Below are positions 17,222 through 25,277 of a stretch of DNA of 49,282 nt, piece by piece. The position numbers were made by a program, and so were the translations under genes. The notes under the pieces were generated by a model that was given only the letters and a program-made list of their open reading frames with translations, was not told the DNA's origin and did not search any database. Location: NCBI RefSeq assembly GCF_024721315.2, contig NZ_JANFAK020000054.1, forward strand, positions 1 to 49,282, in the 5' to 3' direction. Within the stretch, counting starts at the first letter, position 1. Every line of letters begins with the position of its first letter. The DNA comes from Streptomyces sp. Isolate_45. Lineage in GTDB: Bacteria; Actinomycetota; Actinomycetes; Streptomycetales; Streptomycetaceae.

Positions 17222-18589
17222 ATGACCGCCCTGACGGCGAAGGTGACGGAACCCGTTCCGCCCCCGCCCCCCGACGCCCGAGCCCCCAAGCGCCGGGGGA
17301 TCGAGCTCACCCTCCTCGTCGGCGCGGTCCTGATCTCGGTACTCGGCTACCTGTCGGTCGGGCTCGCGACCACCGGGCGGATCCCCCGGCCCGCCGCGCA
17401 CCACGCGGCGGGCCTCGCCGGGGCCGCGCTGCTCGCGCACCTCGCCGTCCGGCTCAGGGCCCCGTACGCGGATCCGCTGCTGCTCCCGATCGCGGCGCTG
17501 CTCAACGGCCTCGGCCTGGTCCTCATCCAGCGGCTGGACCTCAGCACCCCCGGCGAGCCCGCCGCCGGCGACCAACTGCGCTGGTCCGCGCTCGGGGTGG
17601 TGCTCTTCGTCCTGGTGGTGTTCGTGCTCCGGGACCACCGGGTGCTCCAGCGGTACGCCTACCTCTCCGTCACGGCCGCCCTCGCGCTGATGCTCGTCCC
17701 GGTGTTCTTCCCGGCCGTCAACGGCGCCCACATCTGGATCCGGTTCGCGGGGCTGTCCTTCCAGCCCGGGGAGTTCGCGAAGATCCTGCTCGCCGTGTTC
17801 TTCGCGGCCTACCTCGCCGCCAACCGCACCGCCCTGGCCCTGACCGGCCGGCTCCTGTTCTGGAAGCTGCGGCTGCTGCCCGGGCGGGTCCTGGGGCCGA
17901 TCCTGGCGATCTGGCTGCTCAGCGTGGGCCTGCTGGTCCTGGAACGGGACCTCGGTACCTCGCTGCTCTTCTTCGGCCTCTTCGTGATCATGCTGTTCAC
18001 CGCGACCGGACGGATCGGCTGGATCGCCATCGGGCTGCTGCTGGCCGCCCTCGGCGCCTACGCCGTCGGGACGTTCGAACCGCACGTGCACAGCCGCGTG
18101 GAGGACTGGCTGAATCCTTTCGCCTCCATCGAGCGCGGCGAGGGCCCCGGCCAGCTGGCCCAGTCCCTCTTCGCCTTCGGGGCCGGCGGCCTGCTCGGCG
18201 CGGGCCTCGGGCACGGACAGTCCTTCCTCATCGGCTTCGCCGCCAAGTCGGACTTCGTCCTCGCCACGGCGGGGGAGGAGCTCGGGTTCGTCGGCCTGAC
18301 CGCGATCCTGCTCCTGTACGGGCTCCTCGTGTCCCGGGGCTTCCGGGCCGGCCTGGCGCTGCGCGATCCCTTCGGCCGGCTGCTCGCCACCGGGCTCGCC
18401 TCGATCGTGGCCCTCCAGGTGTTCGTCATCGCGGGCGGGGTCACCGGGCTGATCCCGCTCACCGGCATGGCCATGCCGTTCCTCGCCCAGGGCGGCTCCT
18501 CGGTCGTCACCAACTGGATCATCGTCGCCCTGCTGGTCCGGCTCAGCGACAGCGCCCGCAGGCCCGAGCCGCAGGAGGCCCTCGCGTGA
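17222..18589 (+). CDS. SEDS-family glycan polymerase (FtsW/RodA/SpoVE type)
   Basis: A 455-residue polytopic membrane protein with about ten to twelve transmembrane segments after a Pro-rich cytoplasmic start. SEDS signatures include NGAHIWIRFAGLSFQPGEFAKI (the W-x-P-G-E-FAK loop), VLERDLGTSLLFFGLF (with the RDLGT motif carrying the catalytic-type Asp) and PLTGMAMPFLAQGGSS near the end. SEDS proteins polymerise lipid II into peptidoglycan together with a class B PBP. That partner is encoded next (start codon overlapping the stop, GTGA). The pair resembles, from memory, the SfrA/PBP pair at the S. coelicolor spore-formation-related locus near SCO5301-5302. The message may be leaderless (TACGTT seven bases before ATG). 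Confidence 0.93.
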   Translation: MTALTAKVTEPVPPPPPDARAPKRRGIELTLLVGAVLISVLGYLSVGLATTGRIPRPAAHHAAGLAGAALLAHLAVRLRAPYADPLLLPIAALLNGLGLVLIQRLDLSTPGEPAAGDQLRWSALGVVLFVLVVFVLRDHRVLQRYAYLSVTAALALMLVPVFFPAVNGAHIWIRFAGLSFQPGEFAKILLAVFFAAYLAANRTALALTGRLLFWKLRLLPGRVLGPILAIWLLSVGLLVLERDLGTSLLFFGLFVIMLFTATGRIGWIAIGLLLAALGAYAVGTFEPHVHSRVEDWLNPFASIERGEGPGQLAQSLFAFGAGGLLGAGLGHGQSFLIGFAAKSDFVLATAGEELGFVGLTAILLLYGLLVSRGFRAGLALRDPFGRLLATGLASIVALQVFVIAGGVTGLIPLTGMAMPFLAQGGSSVVTNWIIVALLVRLSDSARRPEPQEALA

Positions 18590-20055
18590 TCCGCTACATC
18601 CGCTGGTGCGCGTACTTCTGCGCCCTGCTGCTGGTCGCCCTGCTGGTCAACGTCGGGCGGGTGCAGGTCTGGGAGGCCGCCGCCTACGGTGCGAACCCGG
18701 CCAACAAGCGCCCCGCCATCGACCGGTACGCCGAACCGCGCGGGGACATCCTCGTCGACGGCCGGCCCGTCACCGGCTCCCGGGACAGCGGCCAGGTGCT
18801 GCGCCACGAGCGGACCTACACCGACGGCCCGCTCTTCGCGCCCGTCACGGGCTTCTCCTCCCAGACGTACGGGACGAGCTTCGTCGAACGAGCCGAGGAC
18901 GCGGTCCTGTCGGGCACCGACCCGGGACTCTCCGCCTTCCCGCTCTGGTACGACCTCTCGCGCGGGCGCCCCGGCGGTGGCAACGCGGTCACCACCATCC
19001 GGGCCGCCCTCCAGCGCGCGGCGTACCGGGGCCTCGCGGGCAAGCGGGGCGCGGTGGCCGCCCTGGAACCGGCGACCGGGAAGATCCTCGCGCTGGTCAG
19101 CAGCCCCTCGTACGAACCGGGTGAGCTCTCCGGCACCGGCCGGCGGACCGAGGCGGCCTGGGCGCGGTTGAACGCCGACCCCTCCCGGCCGATGCTCAAC
19201 CGGGCGCTGCGCGAGACGTACCCGCCCGGCTCCACCTTCAAGATCGTGACGGCGGCCGCCGCGCTGGACGCGGGGGTGGTGACCGACGTGGACGCGCCGA
19301 CCCGGACGCCGGACCCGTACCCGCTGCCCGGGACGCACACCCTGCTGCCGAACGCGGGCAAGGGGTGCGAGGACGCGTCGATGGCGGAGGCGGTGCGGTG
19401 GTCCTGCAACACGGTGATGGCCAAGATCGGGGTGCGGGTGGGGCTGCGGCGGATGGCCGAGGCGGCGGACCGGTTCGGGTTCAACGACGCGGGGCTGCGG
19501 GTGCCGTCGTGGGTGTCGCGGTCGAACTTCGACACGGACATGAGCCAGGACCAGCTGGCGCTCTCCTCGATCGGCCAGTTCAACACGAGGGCGACGCCGT
19601 TGCAGATGGCGATGGTGGCGGCGGCCGTCGCCAACGGGGGCGAGCTGAGGTCCCCGTACCTGGTGGACCGTACGACCCAGGACGACGGGTCGCAGGTGCG
19701 GCGCGGTGATCCGCGCTCGTTGGGCCGGGCGATGAGCCCGGCCACGGCGCTGCGGATGCAGGAGCTGATGGTCGCGGTGGTCGAGGACGGCACCGGCCGC
19801 AACGCCGCGATCCGAGGCGCGCGGGTGGGCGGGAAGACGGGCACGGCGCAGCACGGCGTCGGGAACGCCGGTACCCCGTACGCCTGGTTCATCTCCTGGG
19901 CCCGCGCCGAGGGGGCGCCGCAGCCGGCGGTGGCGGTCGCGGTGGTCGTCGAGGACGCGGCGGCGGATCGCGGGGGCATCAGCGGCAACGGCGCGGCGGC
20001 GCCGATCGCGCGGGCCGTGATGGAGGCGGCCCTGTCGGCGCCGGCGGCGAACTGA
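18586..20055 (+). CDS. class B penicillin-binding protein (transpeptidase)
   Basis: A 489-residue bitopic membrane protein. A single N-terminal anchor (about 8-24) is followed by a dimerisation-type domain beginning RGDILVDG and a transpeptidase domain from about 150. The active motifs are all present: STFK (216-219, nucleophile Ser216), SCN (273-275) and KTGTA (417-421). There are no PASTA repeats. It cross-links new glycan on the outer face of the membrane, made by the SEDS polymerase encoded directly upstream; the four-base stop/start overlap implies coupled synthesis. A modest hairpin at 20059-20078 follows the stop. Confidence 0.95.
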   Translation: MIRYIRWCAYFCALLLVALLVNVGRVQVWEAAAYGANPANKRPAIDRYAEPRGDILVDGRPVTGSRDSGQVLRHERTYTDGPLFAPVTGFSSQTYGTSFVERAEDAVLSGTDPGLSAFPLWYDLSRGRPGGGNAVTTIRAALQRAAYRGLAGKRGAVAALEPATGKILALVSSPSYEPGELSGTGRRTEAAWARLNADPSRPMLNRALRETYPPGSTFKIVTAAAALDAGVVTDVDAPTRTPDPYPLPGTHTLLPNAGKGCEDASMAEAVRWSCNTVMAKIGVRVGLRRMAEAADRFGFNDAGLRVPSWVSRSNFDTDMSQDQLALSSIGQFNTRATPLQMAMVAAAVANGGELRSPYLVDRTTQDDGSQVRRGDPRSLGRAMSPATALRMQELMVAVVEDGTGRNAAIRGARVGGKTGTAQHGVGNAGTPYAWFISWARAEGAPQPAVAVAVVVEDAAADRGGISGNGAAAPIARAVMEAALSAPAAN

Positions 20056-20058
20056 GGC

Positions 20059-20078
20059 GCCGGCCGTCGCGGGCCGGC
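20059..20078. terminator. short GC hairpin between convergent genes
   Basis: GCCGGCC (20059-20065) pairs with GGCCGGC (20072-20078) across a six-base loop, in the 49-bp gap between the PBP gene and the ferritin-like gene. Confidence 0.4.
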
Positions 20079-20104
20079 CGCGCCGAGCCGGTACGAACCG
20101 AGCC

Positions 20105-21211
20105 CTACTCCGCCCCACCCTCGCGGACGGTCGCCTCGACCTCCGCCACCCGGTCGCGTTCCTCGGCGGCGAAGCGCTCGCGGTCGAGGGCCTCGGCGAT
20201 CTCCTCGTCCTGGGTCATCAGCAGGTCCAGGTTGGAGTTGCCCATGTCGAAGACGCCCATGTCGAGGTAGGCCTTCTGGAGGCGTTCGCCCCACAGGCCG
20301 ATGTCCTTGACGCAGGGCACGATCCGGCTGAACAGCAGCTTGCGGAACAGGTGCAGGAACTCCGACTGCTCGCTGAACTCCTCCGCCTCGCGCCTCGGGA
20401 TGCCGAAGTTCTCCAGCACCTCCACGCCGCGCAGCCGGTCCCGCATCAGGTAGCAGCCCTCGATGACGAACTCCTCGCGCTCGCGCAGTTCGGCGTCGGT
20501 CAGCTGCTTGTAGTAGTCGCGCAGGGCCATCCGTCCGAAGGCGACGTGGCGGGCCTCGTCCTGCATCACGTACGCGAGGATCTGCTTGGGCAGGGGCTTG
20601 TCCGTCGTGTCGCGGATCATCCCGAAGGCGGCCAGCGCCAGCCCCTCGATGAGCACCTGCATGCCCAGGTAGGGCATGTCCCAGCGGGAGTCGCGCAGGG
20701 TGTCGCCGAGCAGTCCCTGGAGGCTGTCGTTGATCGGGTAGAGCATCCCGACCTTCTCGTGGAGGAAGCGCCCGAAGACCTCCGCGTGCCGTGCCTCGTC
20801 CATGGTCTGGGTGGCGGAGTAGAACTTCGCGTCCAGGTCCGGCACCGATTCCACGATGCGTGCCGCGCACACCATCGCGCCCTGCTCGCCGTGCAGGAAC
20901 TGGCTGAAGTTCCAGGCGCTGTAGTGCCGGCGCAGTTCGCCCTTGTCGCGGTCGGTCATCCCGGCCCAGTGGCGGGTTCCGTACAGGGTGAGGACCTCGT
21001 CGGGGGTGCCGAGCGGATCGTACGGATCCACCTCGATGTCCCAGTCGATGCGCTTGGCGCCGTCCCACTGCTTGTCCTTGCCCTTCTGGTAGAGCGCGAG
21101 CAGCCGCTCCCGGCCGCCGTCGTACTCCCAGCTGAAGCGGGCCGAACCGGAGGCGGGGATCTGCCAGACGCCCTCGCCCGGGTCGTTCGTGTAGAGCTCA
21201 TGCGTCGACAC
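20105..21211 (-). CDS. ferritin-like (R2-type) diiron protein
   Basis: A 368-residue soluble helical protein. Two E-x-x-H iron-ligand motifs stand out: MDEARHAEVF (about residue 140) and MQDEARHVAFGR (about 220), with further Glu ligands expected in FLHGEQGAM and VLIEGLAL. This is the four-helix-bundle arrangement of ribonucleotide reductase R2-like oxidases and ferritins. The substrate is unknown; such proteins hydroxylate, N-oxygenate or desaturate small molecules, or store iron. GTG 21211 has a GAGGAGG five bases upstream. It is divergent from an unrelated AurF-type diiron oxygenase, which makes a shared pathway or shared control likely. Confidence 0.85.
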   Translation of the reverse strand: MSTHELYTNDPGEGVWQIPASGSARFSWEYDGGRERLLALYQKGKDKQWDGAKRIDWDIEVDPYDPLGTPDEVLTLYGTRHWAGMTDRDKGELRRHYSAWNFSQFLHGEQGAMVCAARIVESVPDLDAKFYSATQTMDEARHAEVFGRFLHEKVGMLYPINDSLQGLLGDTLRDSRWDMPYLGMQVLIEGLALAAFGMIRDTTDKPLPKQILAYVMQDEARHVAFGRMALRDYYKQLTDAELREREEFVIEGCYLMRDRLRGVEVLENFGIPRREAEEFSEQSEFLHLFRKLLFSRIVPCVKDIGLWGERLQKAYLDMGVFDMGNSNLDLLMTQDEEIAEALDRERFAAEERDRVAEVEATVREGGAE

Positions 21212-21381
21212 CGACGCCTCCTCGTCTCGCGTACTTCCGTACCGGACCGGACAGTTGGCAGCGTCACACGTTGGTAGACGCGGGGTCAACAAGTCGCGCG
21301 CGAGGGATTGACGACCTTGCTGACAGGCAGTCTCATAAGAGGAGACCGCCGGTAACCCCCGACCACGAGGTGCCCGAAGCC
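21212..21381. promoter_or_regulatory. divergent promoter region of the two diiron genes
   Basis: Between the two starts lie an inverted repeat GCGTC-N11-GACGC (21261-21281), a GTTG...CAAC pair around 21270-21290, and a TTGACG (21308-21313) followed 18-19 bases later by CTCATAAG, a possible promoter for the AurF-type gene. A TetR regulator encoded just downstream is a candidate to bind here. Confidence 0.4.
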
Positions 21382-22311
21382 ATGACCACCGTGACGCAGC
21401 GAGCCGTGCTGAGGGACGCCCTCGGCGAGCTGAAGGACCGTGAGCAGATAGCTGAGCGCCTGCTCGAATCCTCGGCCAAGCACTCCTTCGACCCCGACAA
21501 GGAACTCGACTGGGACGCCCCGACGGTCGACGGCAAGTACTACTGGCCGCCCGAACTGCTCTCCCTCTACGACACCCCGCTGTGGAAGCGGATGGGCGAG
21601 GAGCAGCGCATCGAACTCTCCCGCCACGAAGCCGCCGCACTCGGCTCCCTCGGCATCTGGTTCGAGATCATCCTCATGCAACTGCTGGTCCGGCACATCT
21701 ACGACAAGTCGCTGACCAGCAACCACGTCCGCTACGCCCTCACCGAGATCGCCGACGAATGCCGGCACTCGATGATGTTCGCCCGCATGATCCAGAAGGG
21801 CGGCGCCCCCGCCTACCCGGTCTCCCGCACCAACCACAACCTCGCCCGGATCCTCAAGACGGTCTCCACCACCCCCGGTTCCTTCGCCTGCACCCTCCTC
21901 GGCGAGGAGATCCTCGACTGGATGCAGCGCCTCACCTTCCCGGACGAGCGCATCCAGCCCCTCGTGCGCGGCGTGACCCGCATCCACGTCATCGAGGAGG
22001 CCCGGCACGTCCGTTACGCCCGCGAGGAACTGCGCCGCCAGATGCTCACGGCCCCCCGCTGGGAACAGGAACTCACCCGGATCAGCTGCGGCGAGGCCGC
22101 CCGCGTCTTCTCCCTCGCGTTCGTCAACCCGGCCGTCTACGACAACATCGGCCTCGACCGCCGCGAAGCCGTCGCCCAGGTCAAGGCCAGCGGCCACCGC
22201 CGGGAAGTCATGCAGACCGGCGCCAAGCGCCTCACCGACTTCCTCGACGACATCGGCATGATGCGCGGAGTCGGCCGGAAACTGTGGAAGAGCTCCGGCC
22301 TCCTGGCCTGA
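21382..22311 (+). CDS. AurF-type diiron oxygenase
   Basis: A 309-residue soluble helical protein of the AurF (p-aminobenzoate N-oxygenase) type. Iron-ligand motifs appear in the expected order: HEAAALGSLGIWFE, EIADECRHSMMFAR (E-x-x-H), GEEILDWMQR and VIEEARHVRYAREEL (E-x-x-H). AurF enzymes oxidise arylamines to nitro compounds using a carboxylate-bridged di-iron centre; many actinobacterial homologues are uncharacterised, so the substrate is open. ATG 21382 is chosen for its conserved start MTTVTQRAVLRDAL; a GTG at 21370 is also in frame. Followed 23 bp later by a TetR regulator in the same direction. Confidence 0.88.
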   Translation: MTTVTQRAVLRDALGELKDREQIAERLLESSAKHSFDPDKELDWDAPTVDGKYYWPPELLSLYDTPLWKRMGEEQRIELSRHEAAALGSLGIWFEIILMQLLVRHIYDKSLTSNHVRYALTEIADECRHSMMFARMIQKGGAPAYPVSRTNHNLARILKTVSTTPGSFACTLLGEEILDWMQRLTFPDERIQPLVRGVTRIHVIEEARHVRYAREELRRQMLTAPRWEQELTRISCGEAARVFSLAFVNPAVYDNIGLDRREAVAQVKASGHRREVMQTGAKRLTDFLDDIGMMRGVGRKLWKSSGLLA

Positions 22312-22322
22312 GGGGCGTCGTC

Positions 22323-22328
22323 TACGCT
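22323..22328 (+). promoter_or_regulatory. -10 element of a leaderless promoter
   Basis: TACGCT lies six bases before the ATG at 22335, with no ribosome-binding motif in between. It may give the TetR gene its own transcript besides read-through from the oxygenase. Confidence 0.4.
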
Positions 22329-22334
22329 GCGTGC

Positions 22335-23048
22335 ATGACCGTACGCGCCTACCGCAGACTGAGCGTCGAGGAGCGGCGTGCCCAGCTCCTCGACGCCGCC
22401 CTGTCGTTGTTCGCGCACCGGGCACCGGAGGAGATCTCCCTCGACGACGTCGCCGAGGCCGCCGGCGTCTCCCGCCCGCTCGTCTACCGCTACTTCCCCG
22501 GCGGCAAGCAGCAGCTCTACGAAGCCGCCCTGCGCTCGGCGGCCGACCTCCTCCAACTCTGCTTCGCCGAACCCCAGGCCGGCCCGCTGACCCAACGCCT
22601 GTCCCGGGCCCTCGACCGCTACCTCGCCTTCGTCGACGAACACGACGCCGGCTTCGCCGCCCTCCTCCAGGGCGGCAGCGTCGTCGAAACCTCCCGCACC
22701 ACCGCCACCGTGGACGGAATCCGACGCGCCGCCGCCGAACAGATCCTGCTCCACCTCGCGGTCCCCGCCCCCGGCCCGCGCCTGCGCATGATGGTCCGCA
22801 CCTGGATCACCGCCGTCGAGGCCGCCTCCCTCATCTGGATCGACGAGGGCAAGCAGCCGGAGGTCGACACCCTCCGCGACTGGCTCGTCGACCAGTTCAT
22901 CGCCCTGCTCACCGCCACCGCCGCCACCGACCCCGAAACGGCCGCCGCCGCGCGGGCCGCGCTCGCCCTGGAATCGGCGGACGGACCCGTCGGGGTCCTC
23001 GCGCGCCGCGTGATCCCCGTGGTCTCCGAGGCCGCCCACCTGCTGTGA
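22335..23048 (+). CDS. TetR-family transcriptional regulator
   Basis: A 237-residue TetR protein. The N-terminal DNA-binding domain spans about residues 10-60: RRAQLLDAALSLFAH, then the helix-turn-helix ISLDDVAEAAGVSRPLVYRYF, then GGKQQLYEAAL. The C-terminal ligand-binding helices (about 80-220) are variable, as usual. It most likely represses the two diiron genes and itself, being encoded next to them; no operator could be fixed with confidence. The ATG has no ribosome site, but TACGCT six bases upstream fits a leaderless transcript. Confidence 0.93.
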   Translation: MTVRAYRRLSVEERRAQLLDAALSLFAHRAPEEISLDDVAEAAGVSRPLVYRYFPGGKQQLYEAALRSAADLLQLCFAEPQAGPLTQRLSRALDRYLAFVDEHDAGFAALLQGGSVVETSRTTATVDGIRRAAAEQILLHLAVPAPGPRLRMMVRTWITAVEAASLIWIDEGKQPEVDTLRDWLVDQFIALLTATAATDPETAAAARAALALESADGPVGVLARRVIPVVSEAAHLL

Positions 23049-23058
23049 CACTGGAGGG

Positions 23059-23328
23059 GTGAGAAGCGAACCCACCCCGTTCGAGGGCGGCCCCATGGAC
23101 GGCAGGGTCCTCCCGATCCTCGTCGGCCCGACGGGCCACCCCCCGAAGTGGTACGAGATCCCCGTCCCCGACGCCGACGGCGGCCCCCCGACGGTCCTCC
23201 TCTACGAACGCGTCCCGGCGGGCTACTCGAAGCGCCTGGGCCTCCAGAAGGGCTGGAAGTACGCCTTCACCCCGACGGGCGTCAAACCCAAACCCCGCTG
23301 GCCGTGGACCAAACCTCCCCGCCCCTGA
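23059..23328 (+). CDS. small conserved hypothetical protein
   Basis: An 89-residue protein without a recognised domain: MRSEPTPFEGGPMDG, then a beta-rich core VLPILVGPTGHPPKWYEIPV, LLYERVPAGYSKRLGLQKG and a basic, Pro/Trp-rich end. It has a balanced composition unlike shadow frames. The GTG at 23059 is ten bases after the TetR stop; the nearby GGAGGGG sits very close to it, so the ATG at 23095 is an alternative start. No signal peptide or membrane segment is seen. The function is unknown. It is probably co-transcribed with the TetR gene. Confidence 0.65.
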   Translation: MRSEPTPFEGGPMDGRVLPILVGPTGHPPKWYEIPVPDADGGPPTVLLYERVPAGYSKRLGLQKGWKYAFTPTGVKPKPRWPWTKPPRP

Positions 23329-23410
23329 CCTGGCCGGTCGTTGTTCGGGCGCGGGAACCGGCGGTCCGGGTGCCCCCGATCGAGCGCGGCAGGTCGCACG
23401 ACGCCACCTC

Positions 23411-23700
23411 CCGGGACTCCGCCCCGGACCCCGCGCCTCAATCGCCGGCGGGGCTGGATGGGCGGGACCACCGTCGGCGGGGCTGGGTGTGCGGGGCGGC
23501 GCAGGCGGGCCGATCGGCGCGGGGCGCCGGACCCCCGGGGCTCCGCCCCGGACCCCGCGCCTCAAACGCCGGCGAGGCTGAATCGGCGCCGGCGGGGCTG
23601 AATCGGTGCCGGCGGTGCCGGCGGTGCCGGCGGTGCGGTATCGGCCCCGGCGAGGCTGAATCAGTGCCGGCGGTGCCGGACCGGCGCCGGCGAGGCTGGA
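23411..23700. repeat. cluster of Streptomyces-type intergenic GC repeats
   Basis: Two 48-bp copies (23411-23458 and 23535-23582) match at 44 of 48 positions. Each contains the hairpin-forming core CTCCGCCCCGGACCCCG and the tail GCCGGCG(G/A)GGCTG. Further partial copies of GGCGAGGCTGAATC and several GCCGGCGGT units fill 23583-23700. From memory, this repeat is scattered through Streptomyces intergenic regions, mostly downstream of genes. No gene is seen in 23329-24032 apart from the mini-ORF noted separately. Confidence 0.7.
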
Positions 23701-23754
23701 TCAGCGGGACCACGAGGCCGAGTGTGGCGGGGCGGGACGGAACAGTGGGCCGCA

Positions 23755-23902
23755 GGTCGGGGCCGGGGACGGGGTGGGGTGTCGTCCGGGACTAAAACGT
23801 GATTTGTTGGCGCGCGGTACCGCCCGGCGAATCCGGCTCTGACAGGGCGCCATAAATCATGCCCGTCCCGGACGACACCCCACCCCGGCACCGGCCCCGA
23901 CC
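23755..23902. repeat. 38-bp inverted repeat around a 72-base centre (MITE-like or giant hairpin)
   Basis: The left arm 23755-23792 and right arm 23865-23902 are complementary at 36 of 38 positions, with the inner 22 bp perfect. Pairing continues inward with one bulge (23798-23813 with 23847-23861), so nearly the whole 148 bases can fold as one hairpin. The centre is richer in A/T than its surroundings. No clear target-site duplication flanks it. It lies between two convergent genes, so it could also stop transcription from both sides. Confidence 0.85.
23792..23860 (-). CDS. possible 22-residue mini-ORF inside the inverted repeat
   Basis: The minus strand of the hairpin centre reads ATG (23860) to TAG (23792) with product beginning MIYGALSEPDSPGG and ending RQQITF. 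The ORF fills the space between the two 22-bp perfect arms almost exactly, and GGACGGG precedes the ATG by a few bases. Nothing shows that it is translated, and its codons are constrained by base-pairing, so chance is possible. Confidence 0.25.
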   Translation of the reverse strand: MIYGALSEPDSPGGTARQQITF

Positions 23903-24012
23903 CACCCGCAGCCAAGCCCCCACCCGCACCCCGCGCCCCCCCCCGGCCCACCCGCAGCCCACCCCTACCCGCACCCCGCGCCCTCCCCGACCCACCCGCA
24001 GCCAAGCCCCCG
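23896..24012. repeat. about 45-bp tandem repeat, two and a half copies
   Basis: CCCACCCGCAGCC recurs at 23901, 23947 and 23991. Copies one and three share the longer flank CGACCCACCCGCAGCCAAG. The array directly abuts the right arm of the inverted repeat. Confidence 0.6.
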
Positions 24013-24032
24013 CCCCACCCCCCCCCGCCCGG

Positions 24033-25277
24033 TCAGGGCAGCGGCGTGGGAAGCGTCAGCACCGCCTCCGCCCCGCCCCCCTCCGCCCGCCGGAACTCCA
24101 GCCGCGCCCCGATCGCCTCCGCCTGTCCCACCGCGATCGTCAGCCCCAGCCCGTGCCCCTTCCCCCCGCTCCGGAACCGCTGCGGCCCCCGTTCCAGCAG
24201 GTAGTCCGGGTACCCGTCCCCGTGGTCCCGTACCGTCACCACGGGCCCGTCCACGGTCACCACCACCGGCTGCCGCCCGTGCTTGTGCGCGTTCACGACC
24301 AGGTTCCCGAGCACCCGCTCCAACCGCCGCCGATCCGTCTCGACGTGCGCGTCGCACCGCACGACCACCTCCGTCACCCCCACCGAGGCCGTCCCCCGGA
24401 CCACCCTCCGCACCAACCGCTCCAACTGGTGCAGATCCGTCTCGACGACCTCGCTGCGCGAATCCAACCGCGAGATCTCCAGCAGGTCCTCGGTCAGCTG
24501 CCGCATCGTCCGCACCCGCTCCCGCACCAGCTCCGTGGGCCGTCCCTCCGGCAGCAGTTCGGACGCGGCCTGCAACCCCGTCAACGGCGTCCGCAGCTCG
24601 TGGGCGACGTCCGCCGTGAACCGCTGCTCCCGCAGCAGCTTGTCCTGCAGCGTGCCCGCCATCGTGTCCAACGCCCCCGCCACCGTCGACACCTCGTCCT
24701 GACGCCGCCCGGGGTCCTTCGTGCGCGGGTCGCCGACCCGCGCGTCGAGGTCACCGTGGCTGATCCGCCGCGCGACCGTCGCCGTCTGGTGCAGCCGCCG
24801 CGTCACCCGCGTCACCGCGAACGCCCCCACCAGCAGGGTCCCCCCGAGGGCCAGCGCCGACGAGCCGATGATCGCGTTGTCCAGCCCACTGATGGTCCGT
24901 GCGCTCTGGCTGTAGTCGACGGCGGCGGCCAGGGCCCGTCCGTCGGCCGGCGCGGCGGCCCACATCACGGCCCGTCCCTCGTAGTCGGCGACCACCGTGC
25001 CGCGCCGGCCGCCCAACGCGAGGTCCCGCAACTCCGGCGGCAGCCCGGCCGGGTCCAGCCCGGACTCGGGCGGCAGGACCTCGCCGGCCTCGTACGCCCG
25101 CGAGGCGTCGTGGAGCCGGCCGAGGGCCTTCTCCCGGGCCGTCGCCACCGTCTGCCGGGTCACCTCGACGTGCACCAGCACGCCCAGCACCGCCGCCAGC
25201 GAGCAGCACATCACCACGATGAAGCACGCCGACTTCCAGGTCAGCGTCGCCGTCCACGCCGGCAGCCGCACCCTCAC
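24033..25277 (-). CDS. sensor histidine kinase without adjacent response regulator
   Basis: A 414-residue membrane kinase. The first transmembrane helix (about 16-38, FIVVMCCSLAAVLGVLVHV) leads to an extracytoplasmic sensor of about 100 residues. A second helix (about 136-156), HAMP (TRVTRRLHQTATVARRISHG), HisKA with RFTADVAHELRTPL (phospho-acceptor His226) and HATPase (NLVVNAHKHG; GKGHGLGLTIAVGQA) follow. All kinase motifs are intact. Its GTG overlaps the stop of a lipoprotein gene (GTGA), so lipoprotein and kinase are made together, as with CseA and CseC of the Streptomyces envelope-stress system; here no response regulator or sigma factor is adjacent. The signal is probably extracellular or envelope-related. 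Confidence 0.92.
   Translation of the reverse strand: MRVRLPAWTATLTWKSACFIVVMCCSLAAVLGVLVHVEVTRQTVATAREKALGRLHDASRAYEAGEVLPPESGLDPAGLPPELRDLALGGRRGTVVADYEGRAVMWAAAPADGRALAAAVDYSQSARTISGLDNAIIGSSALALGGTLLVGAFAVTRVTRRLHQTATVARRISHGDLDARVGDPRTKDPGRRQDEVSTVAGALDTMAGTLQDKLLREQRFTADVAHELRTPLTGLQAASELLPEGRPTELVRERVRTMRQLTEDLLEISRLDSRSEVVETDLHQLERLVRRVVRGTASVGVTEVVVRCDAHVETDRRRLERVLGNLVVNAHKHGRQPVVVTVDGPVVTVRDHGDGYPDYLLERGPQRFRSGGKGHGLGLTIAVGQAEAIGARLEFRRAEGGGAEAVLTLPTPLP

Noticed and set aside
18058..21068. Large minus-strand frames over the SEDS/PBP genes
   Set aside because: Antisense to intact SEDS and PBP motifs; no recognisable protein.
23411..23700. CRISPR array in the repeat-rich gap
   Set aside because: Repeats are irregular in spacing and match the dispersed Streptomyces intergenic type; spacers are not uniform, and no cas gene is nearby.
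23755..23902. Integron attC site
   Set aside because: The inverted repeat is long and nearly perfect, but the core triplets expected at attC ends (RYYYAAC/GTTRRRY) could not be placed.
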